Position numbers and translations under genes: made by a program. DNA of 42,795 nt from positions 1-42,795 of the forward strand of contig WPDH01000130.1 in assembly GCA_019137255.1 (NCBI GenBank). The letters are read 5' to 3'. Below are positions 1 to 11,200 of the stretch, piece after piece; the stretch's first letter is position 1; each line of letters starts with the position of its first letter. The notes below the pieces were generated by a model. The model saw nothing but the letters and a program-made list of their open reading frames with translations, was not told the DNA's origin and searched no databases. The DNA comes from Corinectria fuckeliana. Lineage: Eukaryota; Ascomycota; Sordariomycetes; Hypocreales; Nectriaceae.

Positions 1-585
1 AATAGCTAGTTAAAATATAAAATATACTTTATAAGTTAACTATAAGAACTTTCTTATTACTTTATATAGTTATAATACTAGTTATATAAGCTATAATAGT
101 TATATTAGCTATATTAATAAAAATATTAAGTATTACTAAGATAGTCTTATTAGAAGGAATTATTATATTTTATATAAGTATATATTTAGTTATTTATTAG
201 GTAGAAGATAAGTCTATTAGATTAATAATAAAAGTAAATAAGAATATAAGTATAAGAAGCTATTAGTTATAATTAAAGTAGTATATAATACTAAGAGACT
301 ATTTATAAACCTCTAAGTAAATAATTAGTTTATTTAGATAGAATATTATAAGTATAAATAAAAAGAGCCTTTTTATAATAAAAAGAAAAAAAAAAAGAAA
401 GTATAATAGAGTATAAAAAGATATATAAGAGTATATAACTATATATAATTTCTTTTATTATTAATTAGTTATTATAATAATAAAAACTTTAATCTTTTTA
501 TATATAAATAAACAAGATAAAAATATAGTCTTTTATTATAATATAATATTATATATAATTAAATAAAGCTTATATAATATAGTAA
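1..585. repeat. AT-rich block, exhaustively RIP-mutated repeat (left edge)
   Basis: The sequence is almost all A and T. Reading line by line I find only one CpA (about 513) and no TpG or CpG before about 596. G survives almost only after A or G, and C almost only before T or C. That is the end state expected if every CpA (and TpG on the other strand) has been turned into TpA, as repeat-induced point mutation does to duplicated DNA in Pezizomycotina. No reading frame is recoverable, so the parent element cannot be named. It ends sharply at the GC-balanced island and touches the 586-651 inverted repeat. Confidence 0.85.
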
Positions 586-651
586 GGTAACCCTAGTGCG
601 AAAATTTAAAAAAAAGTTGATGTGAGACACCGGGCCCTATGGCCTTCCGTA
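586..651 (+). repeat. Left copy of an island-edge inverted repeat
   Basis: This ~66-nt stretch matches the reverse complement of 40815-40879. The inner 19 nt, GGCCCTATGGCCTTCCGTA, are identical in both copies. The outer part aligns with small gaps, and several of its mismatches are C/T or G/A transitions (for example GATGTGAGACACCGGG here against AATATGAGACACTAGG there). Both copies point the same way relative to the neighbouring AT block. I read them as the least-mutated termini of two copies of one repeat family in opposite orientation. Similarity may continue weakly to about 680. Confidence 0.75.
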
Positions 652-996
652 CGCGGCAGCTCTGCGCAGCATCCGGAGCCCACAGCTACAGGCTAGCAGC
701 GAGTCGTGGGCCAGTGAGGCGAGGACGCGAGGAGAAAGACTGGAGATGAAGACGCTGGCGATGCGATGTAATGCTGGCGCGCTTCCCGGAAGTAATTAGC
801 TATGGAGTCTACGTATCAGTAGAGTAGTACCAGTCAGTGAGTGACCTATGATATCCTGGGTATTATTATTGCTATCATTAAGCTTGTGGGTTTTTAACAT
901 GCAAGTACATGGTGGTGATGTGATGGAATCCAGGGACGGAACAAGAAATAAAGTGAACAAACACTCTCTTCTCAGACTCAGACTCAGTCTTGATTC
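652..996. other. Intergenic, no feature recognised
   Basis: Normal GC composition resumes at once after the inverted repeat. I see no convincing coding frame, RNA gene or repeat here. It is the 3' flank of the hydrolase pseudogene, which is transcribed towards the AT block. Confidence 0.5.
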
Positions 997-1672
997 TCAC
1001 GCCAAAACCTCCAAGCCTTCTGGCAACGTCTCCCCTTCGGTAGACGCCTTGATGCCATCCGCAAACAGCTCTGGCTTCTGGAGGTTCCACGGGGGCGGCC
1101 GGCTGCGATCCCTCCGCGAGCATCTCCCTCCCCATCCGCCTCACCGCCTCGACGCCGCCGGCCGCGATGCTCAGCGTCCGCCCAGCTCTAGCAGCCTGCC
1201 GTCCACGTCGCCGAACACCTCCCACCACCGGCTTGCCCTCATCTCGGCCAGCAGCGCCTCGTGCCCGCCGCCCGCCAGTACAGCCGCCGCGGCACCGCCC
1301 TCCAGCAAGAACCCCGCCAGCCAGTACGTTCAGCCGCGGGTGCCCGACGACCCGCGCCCACCGGCCCTCCATCGGGTGCCCGGCCGTGACAAAGGCCGAG
1401 CCCACCAGCTCCGGGTGCCGCGCGCCGAGCCGGATCGTAACGAAGGTGCCCATCGAGAGCCCGACCCGCCCGTCCTTGGCGTGGCTGCAGATGAGCGCCG
1501 CGACGCGGGCTGCCGAGGTGGACATGTCGGCGGGGAGCATGTCGCGCGGGCCGGAGTGGGTGCTTAGGTCGGGCACGAGGATATGGTGCTCGCCGAGGTG
1601 AGGGATGACGATGGTGGTTAGGCTGACGTAGAAGAGCTCCGGCTCGCGTTCCGAGGGTTCGGCAGTCGCCAT
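997..1672 (-). pseudogene. Alpha/beta hydrolase pseudogene with several frameshifts
   Basis: On the minus strand the first frame from ATG at 1672 carries family-like sequence: EHHILVPDLSTHS, then the nucleophile elbow GLSMGTFVTIRLGARHP. After about 1330 the similarity moves to another frame (YWLAGFLLEGG, then LLAEMRASRWWEVFGDV). It returns near 1170 (TLSIAAGGVEAVRRMG) and moves again near 1095 to WNLQKPELFADGIKA, ending at a stop at 997. So at least three frame changes lie within about 680 bp. The N-terminal HG oxyanion-loop strand expected before this start is missing. The segment where the family has its catalytic His (usually before W-N/D-L-Q) reads as Pro-rich sequence. Short GC-rich indel assembly errors are an alternative, but the missing N-terminus and missing His favour a genuine relic. 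Confidence 0.7.
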
Positions 1673-4600
1673 TGCCGCAGGCTTGGTCCGGCATGATGCT
1701 TGAAGCGGCTTGTGGTGATGCTGTATTCACGGTAAGTTTCGTAAAGATAAAACTGGCTTCTCAGGCTGTCCGCATCCTAGATGAAGAAGTGCGTCGAAGC
1801 CATCAGACCACCAAGCCAAGACAACCAACCGTCCACTCCACACGCCACCATCTCAGCTTTCTGCTGGCGTTGAACCACGGGCTTCCTGCTGGCGTCAGGA
1901 GACCGGACTGAACATCTTTAAGACGAGGTAAGTCGAAATAAGCTCAAGAATCTGAACTAGATGTTGATTGGGGTTGTGCTCGGCAATCTGGCCATGCTAA
2001 GTTGCTTGTCCATGTTGGCATCCTATAGTGCTCAACCTCACATCATCATCTGATATCCCCATCTGCCAGCTGTGGTAATGCGCCGAGCAAATAAGCATAC
2101 CTCAATAAGGTTAGCATAAGACCCGGACGGAGATCACAAGCTACTCGAGTCCCTCGTATCAATCAATCTCGCATCTATAGCACATGCAGCACCAAGGCCT
2201 TGCCCTCCCTGGTAGACACTAGAGACCGAGATTTGAAGGCCAGGCGTTGCTAACCCCGAAGCGTCTGACTTGCCCGTCCTTGAGAAAGACCTCGCTTACA
2301 GATCCCGAACTCGAGGCAAGGGCACGAAGAGATTCACAATCTGGATCTCGGGGCTAGACAGCTCCCAACAATGCCCAGAAATTATTCAGGCAGCTGCTGC
2401 AGCACCTGTTGAAGCTCCCAGATTTCATCTGCGTTCCGTAGAGGCGATCACACAGAAGCAGTTGTGGGAGGTGCTCAGGACGACAAGCGCGCTGTAGCAG
2501 GACCCGTTTCAGAGACCCCAATACCACCGTCTCCCCGCGCCCGCGACCGAAGTCGTCTCAACCGCGGGAGTCTCTGTCTGATGACCGCCATCGTGAGGGG
2601 AACAGCACGAGACACAGATGCGAACGGAAGCCATCGCAGCCGTGCCGTGAGCGGTGTCGCTTTGGCAGCCGCCCAGGTCGGGGCTGAGCAAGTGAATAAA
2701 GGGGCCCAGGTTGTGTTTCGCCACAGGTCTGTCCTCCCTTGTGCATTTGCAGGCAGCGGTGATCCGTCAAATCTGTCTAGAGCTCGGGGGGGGGAAATAG
2801 GGCCACGGAGAAAAGAGCACCGCTTGATATGGGCGGAAAACATGCAACTCGGCGACGGGATGAAGCCATCACCAAGACTCGGTGGGCTGACGGTCCCGGT
2901 AGATGGAGGGCGTGGGCGCCAATGGAAGCGGCTCGCTACAGGGGCGGGGGACGCAGGATTTGGGCGGCCGTCAGTGGACGAGGGCCTGTGGGGAGGGGCC
3001 TCAACGGCCTGTGCCGCCGCATGCTGCAAGGGGCAGGCCGCTGAGAGGCCCCTACAGGGATGGTGGAGAGTCCGCTGTAACTGGGCTGGGCTGGCAGTGG
3101 GGGTGCTCCCGCTCGTGACCGTTTTCAACTGAACAACCTGAATAGGCCTCCCGTGCAGTGTAACTGTCACGGATGCTAGGCGGAGGCATCTTGAATGTGT
3201 CCTCCCTTGAACCTACTATCCCGACTATTCATTCACATCTAGTCTTCTGCCTCCTCGGAACAGCAACTCAAGGATACACCAGTCAACTATACGCCTTCTC
3301 TCCTTGGCCTGGTCTGGCTTCTATGATACCGTAGAGCTTGGCCTAGCCCAACTAGAGGCCTAGCCCAACTAGAGGCTCAGCCCGAACATGAACATCTCGC
3401 CCTCCCGTGTCCAACCTGAAACCACCACCCAGCTCACTCCCCCTCCCCCCTGGAATTCGGATCTTCTCTGCCCATTCTAGCGGCTCTCTCTCCAACCCCA
3501 GCCAACCAAAGCCCTCGATCCCTCTCTGTTCCCACTACCCCTCTATACGCGTGTCGGCTTTTGTGAACCGATCTGATACCGGCCCCGGCCCCCCCGGTTT
3601 CCTGGACTTGGGCGGCGGCTGTGGTGGTGGTCGTCGTGACATGGCCCGGAACGCGGCCGAGACGAGCCTAGGGACGAGCCTAGGGACGAGCCTAGGAGAC
3701 AGAATGTAGTGAGGAAGTGAAGAAGTGACACTCGGTGGCTGAGTGGTCCGGGTTCATCTGGTGTTTGGCTTGTGTCAAGGAGAAGAAGGCGGATAAAGAG
3801 ACGATGATGGTGCCGATGATGATGTCAAACTCGGCATCTCTACCGTAGCAGCCAGCCAGCCAACCACATGCTGTAAACTGCTCGAAGCGCAAAGTCCCTT
3901 GCTCCATGTTCCATCAACGTTCCCACCCTGGCGCTTCCCGAACTTGCAGCTTTGCCTCATGTCGTGCCGCTGCGTTGCCGACCAAACCGAGAGCCTCCTC
4001 CTCCTCCTCCTCCTCCAGTCCATCCATCCAGTCCACACCCCCCCTGCTGCGCTGCAGCGCATACAATACACCCTCAGTCGATCCGACGATGCTGGTGTCC
4101 CAGGTTTCCGGGCCAGGGTTTTGGCCTCTTTGCTTTGCCGCCCTCACCGTTCGCCGGGCGGGGGCCCTATTACCCTTTTGAACCCCCCCGTTCCCCAGCT
4201 TGGCCAGCACCAACGCGCCGCCCAGTCTGTTATTCCCTTTCGTTCCCTCTCTTCCGCGCCAAGCTCTGCATCCCTGGTGGATTATCATCTGCTTTTTGCC
4301 CCGGTCCCGTACGATCGTCGGCCCCATTTCACCGGTTCACGGCACACGGACGGGCTCCCTTTACCTCACTTTCAGCGGGCTGGTCCCTCCCCCCCGTCGT
4401 CCTCTTCTATTCCCTGCCCGCCGGCCCTTTTCGTTCTCTTATTTTTGTTTCTAGCCCGTATTTACGCCCAGCGGCCTTTGCCTTGTTGACCATCGTATTC
4501 TTTCTCGAAATCTTGCCCCGAGCCGCCTTTGCTGCTGTCGTCGCTTCGGTTGAGATCTTGTCGGCCTTGTTTGCGAATCCCTTCCTCTCATTTATACCCC

Positions 4601-4811
4601 CTAGACCGACGACACTTTTTCGACTTCCGAATAGACTCAATCTTACACCCGCCGGACGGATCTCTACTATTTTTAGATTATTCTGGACCTGGATCAGAAT
4701 CGTGGGAGGAATATCGACGCGCAACGCAGCACCCAACTAAGCGATTCCAAGAAAGGCAATTCTGACATATACACGATCTGGAAATACCCTCAAGAGGAGG
4801 AAAATCAAGAA
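1673..4811. other. 3.1-kb gene-free stretch with long C/T-rich leader
   Basis: Several open frames of 70-260 codons exist on both strands but overlap one another, lack recognisable domains and look like by-products of high GC. From about 3900 to 4740 the plus strand is strongly pyrimidine-rich, typical of promoters and 5' leaders of expressed filamentous-fungus genes, and probably serves the gene starting at 4812. It also holds a CTC microsatellite near 3990-4018 and two short tandem repeats: a ~17-18-nt unit twice at about 3340-3377, and a 12-nt unit at 3661-3696. Confidence 0.5.
3661..3696. repeat. Tandem repeat, 12-bp unit x3
   Basis: Three head-to-tail copies of GACGAGCCTAGG are visible. 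The unit length is a multiple of three, so the repeat stays open as a Thr-Ser-Leu-Gly series in one frame, but nothing around it looks like a real gene. Probably a minisatellite in the promoter region of the gene at 4812. Confidence 0.8.
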
Positions 4812-5930
4812 ATGGCTCCGGCCGCAACCCTCGCCCTCGCGGCCTCTCTGCTCGCCCTCTCCGCCCACGCCTCATCACCCCTCTCCGGCGGCGCCGTCCT
4901 CCTCCGCGCCGAAGACGTCCTGCACCGCCCCTACGCCACCCTCATCAGCTCCTCGCTCGCCGCCGCCTCTCACATGTACACGCGCGCAACCGGCGACGAG
5001 AACTCAACCCTCAGCGCAAGCGACGCCTCGGGGGTCGCCATCAACTCGGACGGCTCACTCAACGTCACCGCCTGGGACGCCACCACCGACGCCGCCTGCC
5101 GGAGCGCGCTGAGCACCCTCCGCCAGAGCACGAATCCCTCCGGCGCGTGCGTGTGCTACAACATGCCCTCGCTCGACACGCAGACGGGCGTCTTCGAGGC
5201 CGACCTGCGGCTGTACAAGGTCTCGGCGCCGCGCGGCGACTTTGCGAGCGTGGCGCCCGAGGATGTCGGCGTGAGCCTGTCGTATGTCGGCGCCAGCGTC
5301 ATGCCCGTCGATGAGGCTGATGTGTCCGGCGCTGGCATGACGGGCACGGTGGCGGGCATAGCGAAGCGTGCGGTTGGGGCTCCGGAGCTGCTGCAGACGT
5401 ACATGTTTGTCGGCCAGATCGACAAGGACCGCATGAAGGGCAACCTGAGCATGTAAGTCTCACTCCCATCCCACTCTCAATGCCACGACGCAAGCTGTCT
5501 CCCCCCCCCCCCCAACCTCCCCGAACAATGCAACTAACCGAGACACTCCAGGGCCGCATTCGAAGCTCTCGTGCTGCCCACGCTCACGCTCACGGCCAAA
5601 AACGCAACGGGCAGCCAAGTGCGGACCAACGTGTCCATCAACGAAGCCTCGTTCCTGACGGGCGTCTTCTCCCGCGCCGTGGTGCTGTCCGACTTCGGCG
5701 CCGCGCAAGCCGCCGTGGACGAGCAGGTGGCGGGCCTCAAGAACGGCACCGTGGCCTTCGTGCTGCCTGGCGTGCAGCTGATGGTCTACCCGATCGGGCT
5801 GATCATGGTGAGCGTGTGGCTGCTCATCGGCGTCGCCGCCGTGGGCTTCGGCACCTACGAGCGCTTCCAGTACGCCGAGATGTACCGCCGGCGGCAAGCC
5901 GTGGCGATCCCCCGCGCGAACAGGATATGA
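4812..5930 (+). CDS. Secreted/type I membrane protein of unknown function
   Basis: Two exons, 4812-5452 and 5552-5930, encode 339 aa. The intron (5453-5551) has GTAAGT and CAG ends and splits an ATG codon after its second base. The protein starts with a clear signal peptide (MAPAATLALAASLLALSAHA). A long luminal/extracellular part follows with N-glycosylation sequons (NST, NVT, NAT, NVS, NGT) and few Cys (CVCYN near residue 115). One hydrophobic membrane span sits near the C-terminus (about 290-315, YPIGLIMVSVWLLIGVAAVG), followed by a short basic tail (MYRRRQA). This predicts a type I membrane protein with a small cytosolic tail. I do not recognise the family by name; it resembles conserved uncharacterised fungal membrane proteins. 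The intron holds a run of 13 C, so base count there could be wrong without affecting the coding frame. Confidence 0.85.
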
Positions 5931-6702
5931 GAAACAACGCCCTTTTGCCTTCAAAGCGATTACGACGAGACGGTGCTGGCTTAATGCGAGGGGAGGGGGG
6001 GAAGAGGGGGAGTGCTCTGAAGATACCTTGGTAATGGGGAGAAGATGACCTTTTACTTTGACAGCGAAAGCGTGTGATACCTTACAACTTTACTATTTTT
6101 TTCTCTTTTTACGACATCTTCTCTAGAATTCAGCCAATTTCTTACGGCACTCCATGTCAATAGTCGACATCTGGCCCTCCTAGGGTTTGTACATTTTTAT
6201 TACCATAGCTACTACCCTACCTTCTTCAACAATTAAAGTAAAAGAAGATTCATCAAACATAGCAAATATATCAAATAAGGCCACTTGCTTCCCCTTCTTC
6301 CTATGTGAGTAGAATGTCCCTTCCGTCCAACCGCCCGTTTGGGGGTCGTCCATACTAATATGAGCCTGACATGCGCGGAAATGGCGCCGTTGCATTCGAC
6401 GTGAAACTTGTATCGTAGGCTGGCTGCGAAACCCGGCAACTCAATGAGCCGGTTTTCTGGGACACGAAACGATATTGTGTCATCGGCCATCGTTGATATA
6501 GGCTTTGTATTATAGGTTGATCTAGCAGGTCCCAAGGAAAGAAAAGTGAAAGCCCTACAACCAAAGGAACCTCCGTGCATCAAAGCATTAACCCATCTGT
6601 TGGCGTGTAATTAGTCGCATCGATCCTGCGGCAAACACCATGTCTCAACTCCCCCCTCCCAAAACGTATATGCGTCAACACCGAGCCCGGAATTGTTCGC
6701 AT
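5931..6702. other. 3' flanks of two convergent genes
   Basis: It holds the 3' UTR of the upstream gene, including a G-rich tract at 5990-6010, then an AT-richer patch (about 6180-6300). In that patch a minus-strand frame reads plausibly like protein (WTEGTFYSHRKKGKQVALFD) before a stop at 6180. I do not recognise it; it may be a fragment of a dead element or gene. Confidence 0.4.
5990..6010 (+). other. Possible G-quadruplex motif in a 3' UTR
   Basis: G runs of 4, 7 and 5 separated by A and AAGA give four GGG tracts with loops of 1-4 nt on the sense strand, about 60 nt after the stop codon of the gene ending at 5930. Such a tract could fold in the mRNA. Only the pattern is seen; function is inference. 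Confidence 0.5.
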
Positions 6703-8277
6703 CTACGCAGAAACCCGCTTAGTTCGCTCTGCATCCCTCCATCTTCCTTTAGCCCAAAGGAAGCACTCGGTGAACACCATGTACCAGCCGGTCACCATCC
6801 AAAAGGAGATGATGACGCCCAGTCCGCCCATTAGGCGCGCATCCACGATCCGTCGGGTGAGGCTCTCCCGCATGGCATCGTTCATCATGAGCCATCCGTA
6901 TATGGGAATGAGCTGTTGCGCGTCGAGGTCGATCTTGCTCAGCTGTTGGCTCCGAGGGCCTGCCCTGTCCCGTTGACTTTCTGCAATAGTGTCGGCCATG
7001 CGCCACGCGACCTTGTTATTGATCTTTTCCCATGTCGCTTCGCAGGCTGCGGACCTCGCGGCGTGACCCATCCGGGCGCGGAGGTCGTGGTCTTGGCCAA
7101 GCTTCATGGCCTTCGTAACGAAGCCGTCCATGTCGTTGGGAGGCACCAAGAAGCCGTTGTCACCGTGCTGAACAATATCCGAGGGACCACCCTCGTCGCG
7201 GGCAATGACCGGAACGCCGCTGGCCATGGACTCAAGAACCACTAGGCCAAACGTCTCAGTGACAGAGCAGTGCAAAAAGACATCGCCGCTGGCATAGGAC
7301 GTGGCCAGATCTTCTCCCACCTTGAAGCCTGCAAATATGACCTTCCCCTTCTGCCTTAGAGGGTCAAACATCTCATGCACGTCTCTCTCAACGTCCTCAT
7401 TTCGATTACCGCCAACAATATATAGCTTGAAGTTCAAGCCCCTGGCGTCAAGCTCCTTGGCAGCTTTGGCGAGAAAGTCGAACCCCTTTTCACCCGCGAT
7501 GCGCGAGACGGTCACAAAGATGACTTCTCCATTCGGTGCCAGTTGCTGGCGTAGTTCCTCACACCTCCTAGTTGGTTTAAACATCTCGGTATTGACGCCG
7601 CGGGTTAGGACCTCGAGCTTGTCTTCCTGGACATCTTTCCCGATCAGGTATCGCTTCACGAATGTCGACGGGTAGAATATGGTCTTCACGGACGTATGTC
7701 GGAACAGGTAGCTTTGTACCGCGGCGAATGCGAAGACGGCGAAGTAGCTCAGCGGCGCGGGGAAGAGGATGGCGCAGTAGCCGGCCAGATCAGTCTGGAA
7801 GTTGCAGATGATGGGAATTTGGTTCTCCTTGGGCTGCTGTCGTAGCTGAAGCATGACTTGGAATCCTAGGCTCGCGGGCGAGGCAAGGTAAATTAGGTCG
7901 GGAGGAGCGTCGTCACCAAACGTCCGCGAGTAAAGCGTCGAGTTGCGCACTGGATACACGATGGAGAGCTCTGGGTTGAAAGGAAGGGGATAGCCGGTGA
8001 CGCGAATCTCCAGCTGCTTGTCGGCAGGGGATATGGACGGTGATGGAGGGGGCGTGAAGGTGTTGTGCTCGGTGTGATTGTGCGGCGCAACGATAGCGAC
8101 TTGAGCGCCGTGGGCACGCAAGTGGTTCACCAGCATCAGGGTCGTTCGACTGACCCCGTTGACAGGGCCGAAGGACTCGGTACAGAGGAGGATGCGCTTG
8201 CCTTGGAGAGCCGAAGGGAACTGTGACAAGTCATGCTTGGGGTAGGGCGAATGACACTCTGCCGTCTGGGTCAGCAT
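6703..8277 (-). CDS. Glycosyltransferase family 4 (GT-B), SQD2/MgtA-like
   Basis: This intronless gene encodes 524 aa from the ATG at 8277; the frame extends 5 codons upstream only through a GTG. The N-terminal Rossmann half begins with KRILLCTESFGPVNGVSRTT (about 27-46), whose E-S/F-x-P-x-x-GV loop is typical of GT4 enzymes of the sulfoquinovosyl/mannosyl-transferase group. The C-terminal half has VTVSRIAGEKGFDFLAKA, the E-x7-E motif ETFGLVVLE (about 341-349) and the GGP-D-I loop that binds nucleotide sugar. A C-terminal extension carries a likely membrane span (about 481-503), so the enzyme is probably membrane-tethered with a cytosolic catalytic part. Donor is probably a nucleotide sugar and acceptor perhaps a lipid; neither can be read from sequence. 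Absence of introns and bacterial-type motifs allow an old transfer from bacteria, but codon use looks like its neighbours. Confidence 0.88.
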   Translation of the reverse strand: MLTQTAECHSPYPKHDLSQFPSALQGKRILLCTESFGPVNGVSRTTLMLVNHLRAHGAQVAIVAPHNHTEHNTFTPPPSPSISPADKQLEIRVTGYPLPFNPELSIVYPVRNSTLYSRTFGDDAPPDLIYLASPASLGFQVMLQLRQQPKENQIPIICNFQTDLAGYCAILFPAPLSYFAVFAFAAVQSYLFRHTSVKTIFYPSTFVKRYLIGKDVQEDKLEVLTRGVNTEMFKPTRRCEELRQQLAPNGEVIFVTVSRIAGEKGFDFLAKAAKELDARGLNFKLYIVGGNRNEDVERDVHEMFDPLRQKGKVIFAGFKVGEDLATSYASGDVFLHCSVTETFGLVVLESMASGVPVIARDEGGPSDIVQHGDNGFLVPPNDMDGFVTKAMKLGQDHDLRARMGHAARSAACEATWEKINNKVAWRMADTIAESQRDRAGPRSQQLSKIDLDAQQLIPIYGWLMMNDAMRESLTRRIVDARLMGGLGVIISFWMVTGWYMVFTECFLWAKGRWRDAERTKRVSA

Positions 8278-11200
8278 GGCGATATCTTGCACGAGAAGCG
8301 GTTGACAGTGATGTTGGTATTTTCAACTGTGCCATTCCGACTTAGAGGCGCCCTCGAGGCAGCCCCAGGATGAGGGATGGGCTTCTTTTCTCTGTTGCGA
8401 CATCACCACGGCAGATTGGGGACGACAAAAGGCCTCCCCCACGTGGATGACAACTCGGGCACGGGAATGGACGGTAGCAGCTGGGAGGGGCACATGGGAC
8501 GAGAGCCTTTGGCCGGCAAGGCTGCAATGGGCGCAGGAGTAACCACCACGAGGAGGGGCTGCAGAATGCAGTTCGTCGATCACGGTAGCTGAACTGGTGG
8601 GGGAGGGGCAAGAAGGGTCCTCATGGAGGGGTAGATGTTGATCCAGTCGTCCATCTTTGCGTCACGGGGACCAAGGACGGGAGTCATAGCGGTGTATCAA
8701 CAAGACACTTGTCTGTTTGTGCAGATGTGCCAGCCTTGGCTCCAATGGTGGCGGCTAGAGGGTGGTGGACGGGCTCATCTGCCTGTGAAGAGGACGGTGA
8801 TAGCTGATGGCGATAACAAGTAGATATTAATAGTCCGTGATAGACAAATAAGTTGTCACGCGCATCAACAAGCCAGCATGTCGTATACAGCCAATATTTC
8901 TCCCATTGCCTTCGTTGTCGTCTTGATGGTGCACCGAAGTTTCTCGAGTTCGATCCGTCTGTAACATCTGGACACTAACATTTTCTCCCACAGCCGGCGT
9001 CGTCTCCCAAAGCAAACGCCTCCATCAAGTTGACAGGTTGTCTGACTGGTGACATAGGTAGTTCAGGCGAACCCTGTCCAAATCGCGGACGACTAGCGAA
9101 TCAGAAGCCCGGTCAAAATCACATTGCCCAGTCCAGCCCAGCCAATCGAACCCGTGGCCGCCTGTCGCTGCACATTGCGAATGAATATCAGAATGTCAGC
9201 CCTCGTGGCTGGGCCATTGGCAGTCGTAGTCTGGCTCATCCCAGCGTGTGCCACCGTTACCATTCAGACGGAGGACCCGTGACCGAGAATCTTCGAAACC
9301 CCAGGAATGTTTGCCACGGGGAAGTCTCGTCAGGAGGAGACGGAGCGTCCTGTCATTCTCCAAGCTGAACCGTCGGCGCCACCGACCGGGCTCGGGCTCG
9401 GGCTTGGGGATGTTACCTTGCGGCGCTATCACCCGCTCCGAGTCGACTTTGAGCAAAGATCCGACTTATGGAAATGACGTGGACATGGGCTTGCCTGATG
9501 GTGCGCTACAGCTCTAGGAGGATATCTGGGCGGCGCCAGATCGAGACATCGTAATAAGCAGAAGAGAGGCGGACAAAAGTGTGAGGCTGCGAGTAGATGC
9601 GATCTGAGGTTGTCATCGTTTCCAGTGTCAGGGCCCTCGGATGCACGTGGCTCCATCACGTGTCAGCTTCAGCGCTGTACCTGCATCTGTCAACTGCGAC
9701 TGTGCATAGTAACACAACTCACCCTTGAACCGGGTTCTAGGAACAGAAGCGCCTCATCGTTGGGTGCCATCTTTAGCTGTGGGAGTCTGGACCATGCAGG
9801 TCGGCATATTTCTACTGGGCGCTCTTACAGCTCAGTCTGTCTTGTATCGGTACAAATCCAGTCGGCAATGAGGATGTCTCGTCATTCCTTCATTTCGCAA
9901 CACCATAGATGAGCAGGGTAGATGGGTGACGAGTATCCGGGGGCTTCTTCGATGGCGTCATCGGCCTGCTTGCGCGTCGCTCTGTGCCACACCACTGCGC
10001 TTACGTCGCGGTTATTCGTGTTATACTTTTCGCAAGCCGATGGTGGACACCAAACCCACGGTCTTCTCATACGGCACTCCCGTGAGCTTCACGAACGCGG
10101 CCCTTTGATCGCGTGGCCTCTGCCAGCAGAGACACACCGATACGGCCTGCGGATGGTGGAAGGCCGCACCGATCCACCACTTTTGCAAGCATGAGCTTAT
10201 GATGAGCCCTTTGGAAACCGATGGGGCCGACAGCACCTGTTCATAAGATTGCGTCCCGTCTTGGCTGACCAGGTCTCTAGGAGGGCAGTATGTATACCCC
10301 ATAGCTTACCTTGGTACTGTGCGAAGGAGAGGCAATTCGTTGATAAGAGGATAATATACTCCCGAAATCATCGGCGAAGAAGCCGCAAGGAACAGAAGAT
10401 GATTGGCTCCTGACCGAGACCCTGCCTTTCTACCAACGGATGACATTGGAGCGGATGTCTACGCAAAGTGCCGAAGCCCATAGTAATGGTTCCACGGACT
10501 GTTGTGGCTCGATGTGTGTGGGTCGAACGCAGTGTTCCATGACTGACTTGGGATGGAGAATTACGTGCGACCATGGTACAAACAACATTTGACACTCGTG
10601 AACTATGTAGTAGGGCCTTGTCAAAGTTCGTATCAACATTGAAAAGATCATAGCAAGGAGAAATACTACGAATATTGAGACTTGGAACTCCCATGACTAT
10701 ACGATGAACTTATCGGCTCGGTCTATCCCCGTTCCCAAAGCTAAATACTGGTACCTACGACTTTACACGACTCCCCCCTTCAAAAACGCCCCTGTCCAAA
10801 GTAGCTCACCCGTTGTAAATTACATAGCATGTCTATTGGAAGTTACAAGAAGTACTATGCGACGATGCCATCGACGGGAGTCTTGTTGAATTCGCTCTGA
10901 GTCGAGCAAGATACGTACCGTGACGGAATCATTTTAGCTCCAGGGGCTCTCCAAAACGGACAGGGGTGTTAAATGGGCAAATTCTCCGAAATTCAAATAT
11001 TAGCAGTCACATCTCCATGGCTGTCATCCTCGTTGCAAAAGATCTTGCCCAGCTTATGAATATCAGAATTAAACGCTCTGAAGGGGGTGGAACTACGGGT
11101 GATTACAACTGCGATGGGCAAACGCAAATTATCCTCGATACCCGATATCGCCGATCGCGATTCGTTGAGCCCGGGCTTCGTCTAGGTAGTATGCGACCCC

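Noticed and set aside
1..585. Telomere or subtelomeric repeat
   Set aside because: No CCCTAA/TTAGGG arrays are present; a lone ACCCTAG near the edge is part of the inverted repeat.
2464..3170. Overlapping 222- and 231-codon frames on opposite strands
   Set aside because: They mirror each other in GC-rich DNA, contain no domain, and have Pro/Arg/Ala-biased composition typical of shadow frames.
3899..4740. Long plus-strand frames of 196 and 262 codons
   Set aside because: They translate a C/T-rich leader into Pro/Ser/Leu repeats; better explained as promoter and 5' UTR of the gene at 4812.
8940..8965. B-box-like GAGTTCGATCC
   Set aside because: No A box or cloverleaf upstream at the right distance on either strand.
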